From NCBI GenBank assembly GCA_905221605.1, contig CAJNDS010002616.1:26596-90595 (forward strand): a DNA stretch of 64,000 nucleotides. Reading direction: 5' to 3'. The notes below the pieces were generated by a model. That model did no database searches. It saw only the letters and a program-made list of their open reading frames with translations, and was not told the DNA's origin. The translations under genes and the position numbers were made by a program. Numbering within the stretch: position 1 is the first letter of the stretch; each line of letters starts with the position of its first letter. Below are positions 62,551 to 64,000 of the stretch, piece by piece. The stretch comes from Symbiodinium natans (lineage: Eukaryota; Sar; Dinophyceae; Suessiales; Symbiodiniaceae).

Positions 62551-63146
62551 GGTCATTATACATGTACGTGGTCAGACGTTTGGCGTGTCCCCCCCCCCCC
62601 GCCCCCCCCCTCCAAACCATGCTTTCTTCATTCTCTTGTTTGTGTTGTTTGTGGGAGGGGGGGGGGGGGGGCTCTGATAAACGGTGCATAAAGACTCGAA
62701 ACCTTAGATCCTATAAGCCCTAAACCCAATCCACGTGCCGGTTTTTAGTATATGCTTGGCTCACAAGAACGGGTTTAGGGTGTAGGCTTGAGGATTTCGG
62801 CCCACGTGTATTCTATATGGGGTACGGTTTGCAGTGGAGTTTTTGTGGGTGTGGAAATGTTCCTTAGAAGTGCATGTATGGGGTGTCCTGTTAGGGAGAC
62901 GAGCAGAAGCTGAATAGAAAGCCTAGTGACCTCAGAAAGGTGCATCCCCCCCCCCCCCCCCCCCCGCCCATCCCCCAATCTTCAGCATACTTGAGCTTAT
63001 GTAAGTAGACTTATAAGGCCCCGAATTGGGATAGCAGCACGGCTTAACTTTGGCTCGAAGTCCCTAGTCCCTGAAAACTAAACCAAAAAAGCTAAACCCT
63101 AAACCCTAAAACCCTTGTATAGTCAAGGGTGCTCCCCTTGTTCCAG

Positions 63147-63224
63147 GCTGCTGCCTGGGAGCATGTGTTTCGTCGTCTGTGTCGCCATCTCCGCACTCCT
63201 TCAGACTCTGCCGAGTTGCTTAGG
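63147..63224 (+). CDS. Internal exon candidate (AAAWEHVFRRLCRHLR...)
   Basis: Plus strand: acceptor CTTGTTCCAG, 26 codons (AAAWEHVFRRLCRHLRTPSD then SAELLR), donor GTGTAGGG, phase 0 on both sides. Amphipathic helix-like sequence. The donor begins a TTTAGGG tract. Confidence 0.5.
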
Positions 63225-63387
63225 GTGTAGGGTTTAGGGTTTAGGGTTTAAGCAGCCCAGTAATCATCTTATGGTAAGGGCACCTTCTTTTGGGGGTTGG
63301 TTACTTCATGAGGGGACCCCAGAACCAAGAAAAGGGTAAAGGGTACCACTGGGCTACCAAGCTATGAAGTTGCCTATGAGGCTGCAT

Positions 63388-63482
63388 AAACCCTAAACCC
63401 TAAACCCTAAACCCTAAACCCTAAACCCTAAACCCTAAACCCTAAACCCTAAACCCTAAACCCTAAACCCTAAACCCTAAAC
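63388..63482. repeat. CCCTAAA tract
   Basis: About 13 units, within the putative intron between the two plus-strand exons. Confidence 0.95.
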
Positions 63483-63494
63483 ACTCTTGCCCAG

Positions 63495-63530
63495 GTGAGG
63501 AACACCATCTTCCGCCCCCTCGAGCTCTAA
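63495..63530 (+). CDS. Terminal exon candidate (VRNTIFRPLEL stop)
   Basis: Plus strand: acceptor TTGCCCAG, 11 codons and TAA. Phase 0 entry matches the phase 0 exit of the exon at 63147. The minus strand is also open (KMVFLTWARV), so the call is tentative. Confidence 0.4.
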   Translation: MRNTIFRPLEL

Positions 63531-64000
63531 GGCGAGAAGTGAGTTTCCATCGCGGTCCCCGCTCTTCCCCCCCCCCCCCCCACCAGATTGTCGTCCGATT
63601 TCGGTTAGCTCCTCTTTTGGGACAAGCCTCTGCTAGAGGGAAGGGGACGCGAGCTACTCACCTTTCGGCTGGTACGAAGTTGCAGCCTACCCTTATTTAG
63701 ACAACTTGCTTGAGATTTTGGGGCTTCTAGGGCTTCTAGGCTGCAGGACCTCTAAGTGTAGGCCAACCTGGCGCCCTGAGGTTGAACAAGCTTTGGGATT
63801 TGGGGCTGGGGGCTTCGGGTGTAGGGGTTAGGCTGATTGCCGCCTCTAGGTATCCCAGTAAAAAAGAGAAGGGTTTGTAGGGCTTAAGGTTTAGGGTCGA
63901 ACAGAAACCCTCAACCCTCTTTTGTCCTTCCAGCGAATAAGGCTTAGAAGGGATCCTAACCCTCAAAATATGGGTTTGGGGTTTAGGGTTTAGGGTTTAG
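63531..64000. other. Right end of window, no clear gene
   Basis: A poly-C run near 63568, unique sequence, and a TTTAGGG tract cut by the window end (63970-64000). The small minus-strand frame at 63736-63966 is not convincing. Confidence 0.5.

Larger units (their letters stand above)
61016..63146. other. Telomere-repeat-rich stretch, no clear gene
   Basis: Degenerate G-rich text to about 61550, then tracts at 61854-61968, 62150-62340 and 62460-62550, and poly-C or poly-G runs at about 62590, 62653 and 62947. A small island at 62350-62450 is open on the minus strand (LERRALVTSGPG). Confidence 0.5.

Overview
The window reads as nuclear DNA of a dinoflagellate or close relative (inference). Three signs support this. 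Several reading frames carry RCC1-like repeats of the type common in dinoflagellate proteins (ADGSVVTWG and CAVRADGRLVCFG). Host coding capacity is broken into exon-sized islands of about 35-230 bp, some with non-canonical GC or GA 5' splice sites. Plant-type telomere repeats (TTTAGGG/CCCTAAA) occur as dozens of interstitial tracts, in both orientations, from end to end. Most other open frames here are translations of telomere-like or homopolymer DNA and are not genes.

Layout. 1-10.5 kb: telomere-like tracts, small inverted-repeat elements and a few minus-strand exon candidates. 10,520-20,361: a 9.84-kb integrated Polinton/Maverick-like DNA virus with terminal inverted repeats and a 5-bp target duplication (GAATA). 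It carries a zinc-ribbon protein, an A32-like packaging ATPase, an S74-chaperone fibre protein, a protein-primed family B DNA polymerase, a retroviral-type integrase and several small proteins. It also holds an intronless, GC-richer RCC1-repeat gene that looks host-derived. Most core viral genes have frameshifts or stops, the polymerase is interrupted by a 284-bp element with a 9-bp target duplication, and no capsid gene was recognised, so this is probably a relic. 20.4-45 kb: a long series of isolated exon candidates, mostly minus strand, separated by telomere-like tracts. 45.4-49.3 kb: about ten minus-strand exon-like blocks encoding only Ser/Thr-rich mucin-like sequence. 50.8-57.5 kb: a minus-strand multi-exon gene of ADGSVVTWG repeats. 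60.3-60.5 kb: two exons separated by a 70-bp inverted-repeat intron. 63.1-63.5 kb: a plus-strand pair of exons ending in a stop codon.

The most interesting features are (i) small palindromic elements whose ends coincide with GT-AG intron boundaries (introner-like), (ii) telomere-repeat tracts flanked by target duplications and in places supplying splice sites, and (iii) the virus with its RCC1-type cargo. All exon calls come from reading alone. Short GC-rich islands are often open in several frames and on both strands, so individual exon calls are moderate or low confidence.
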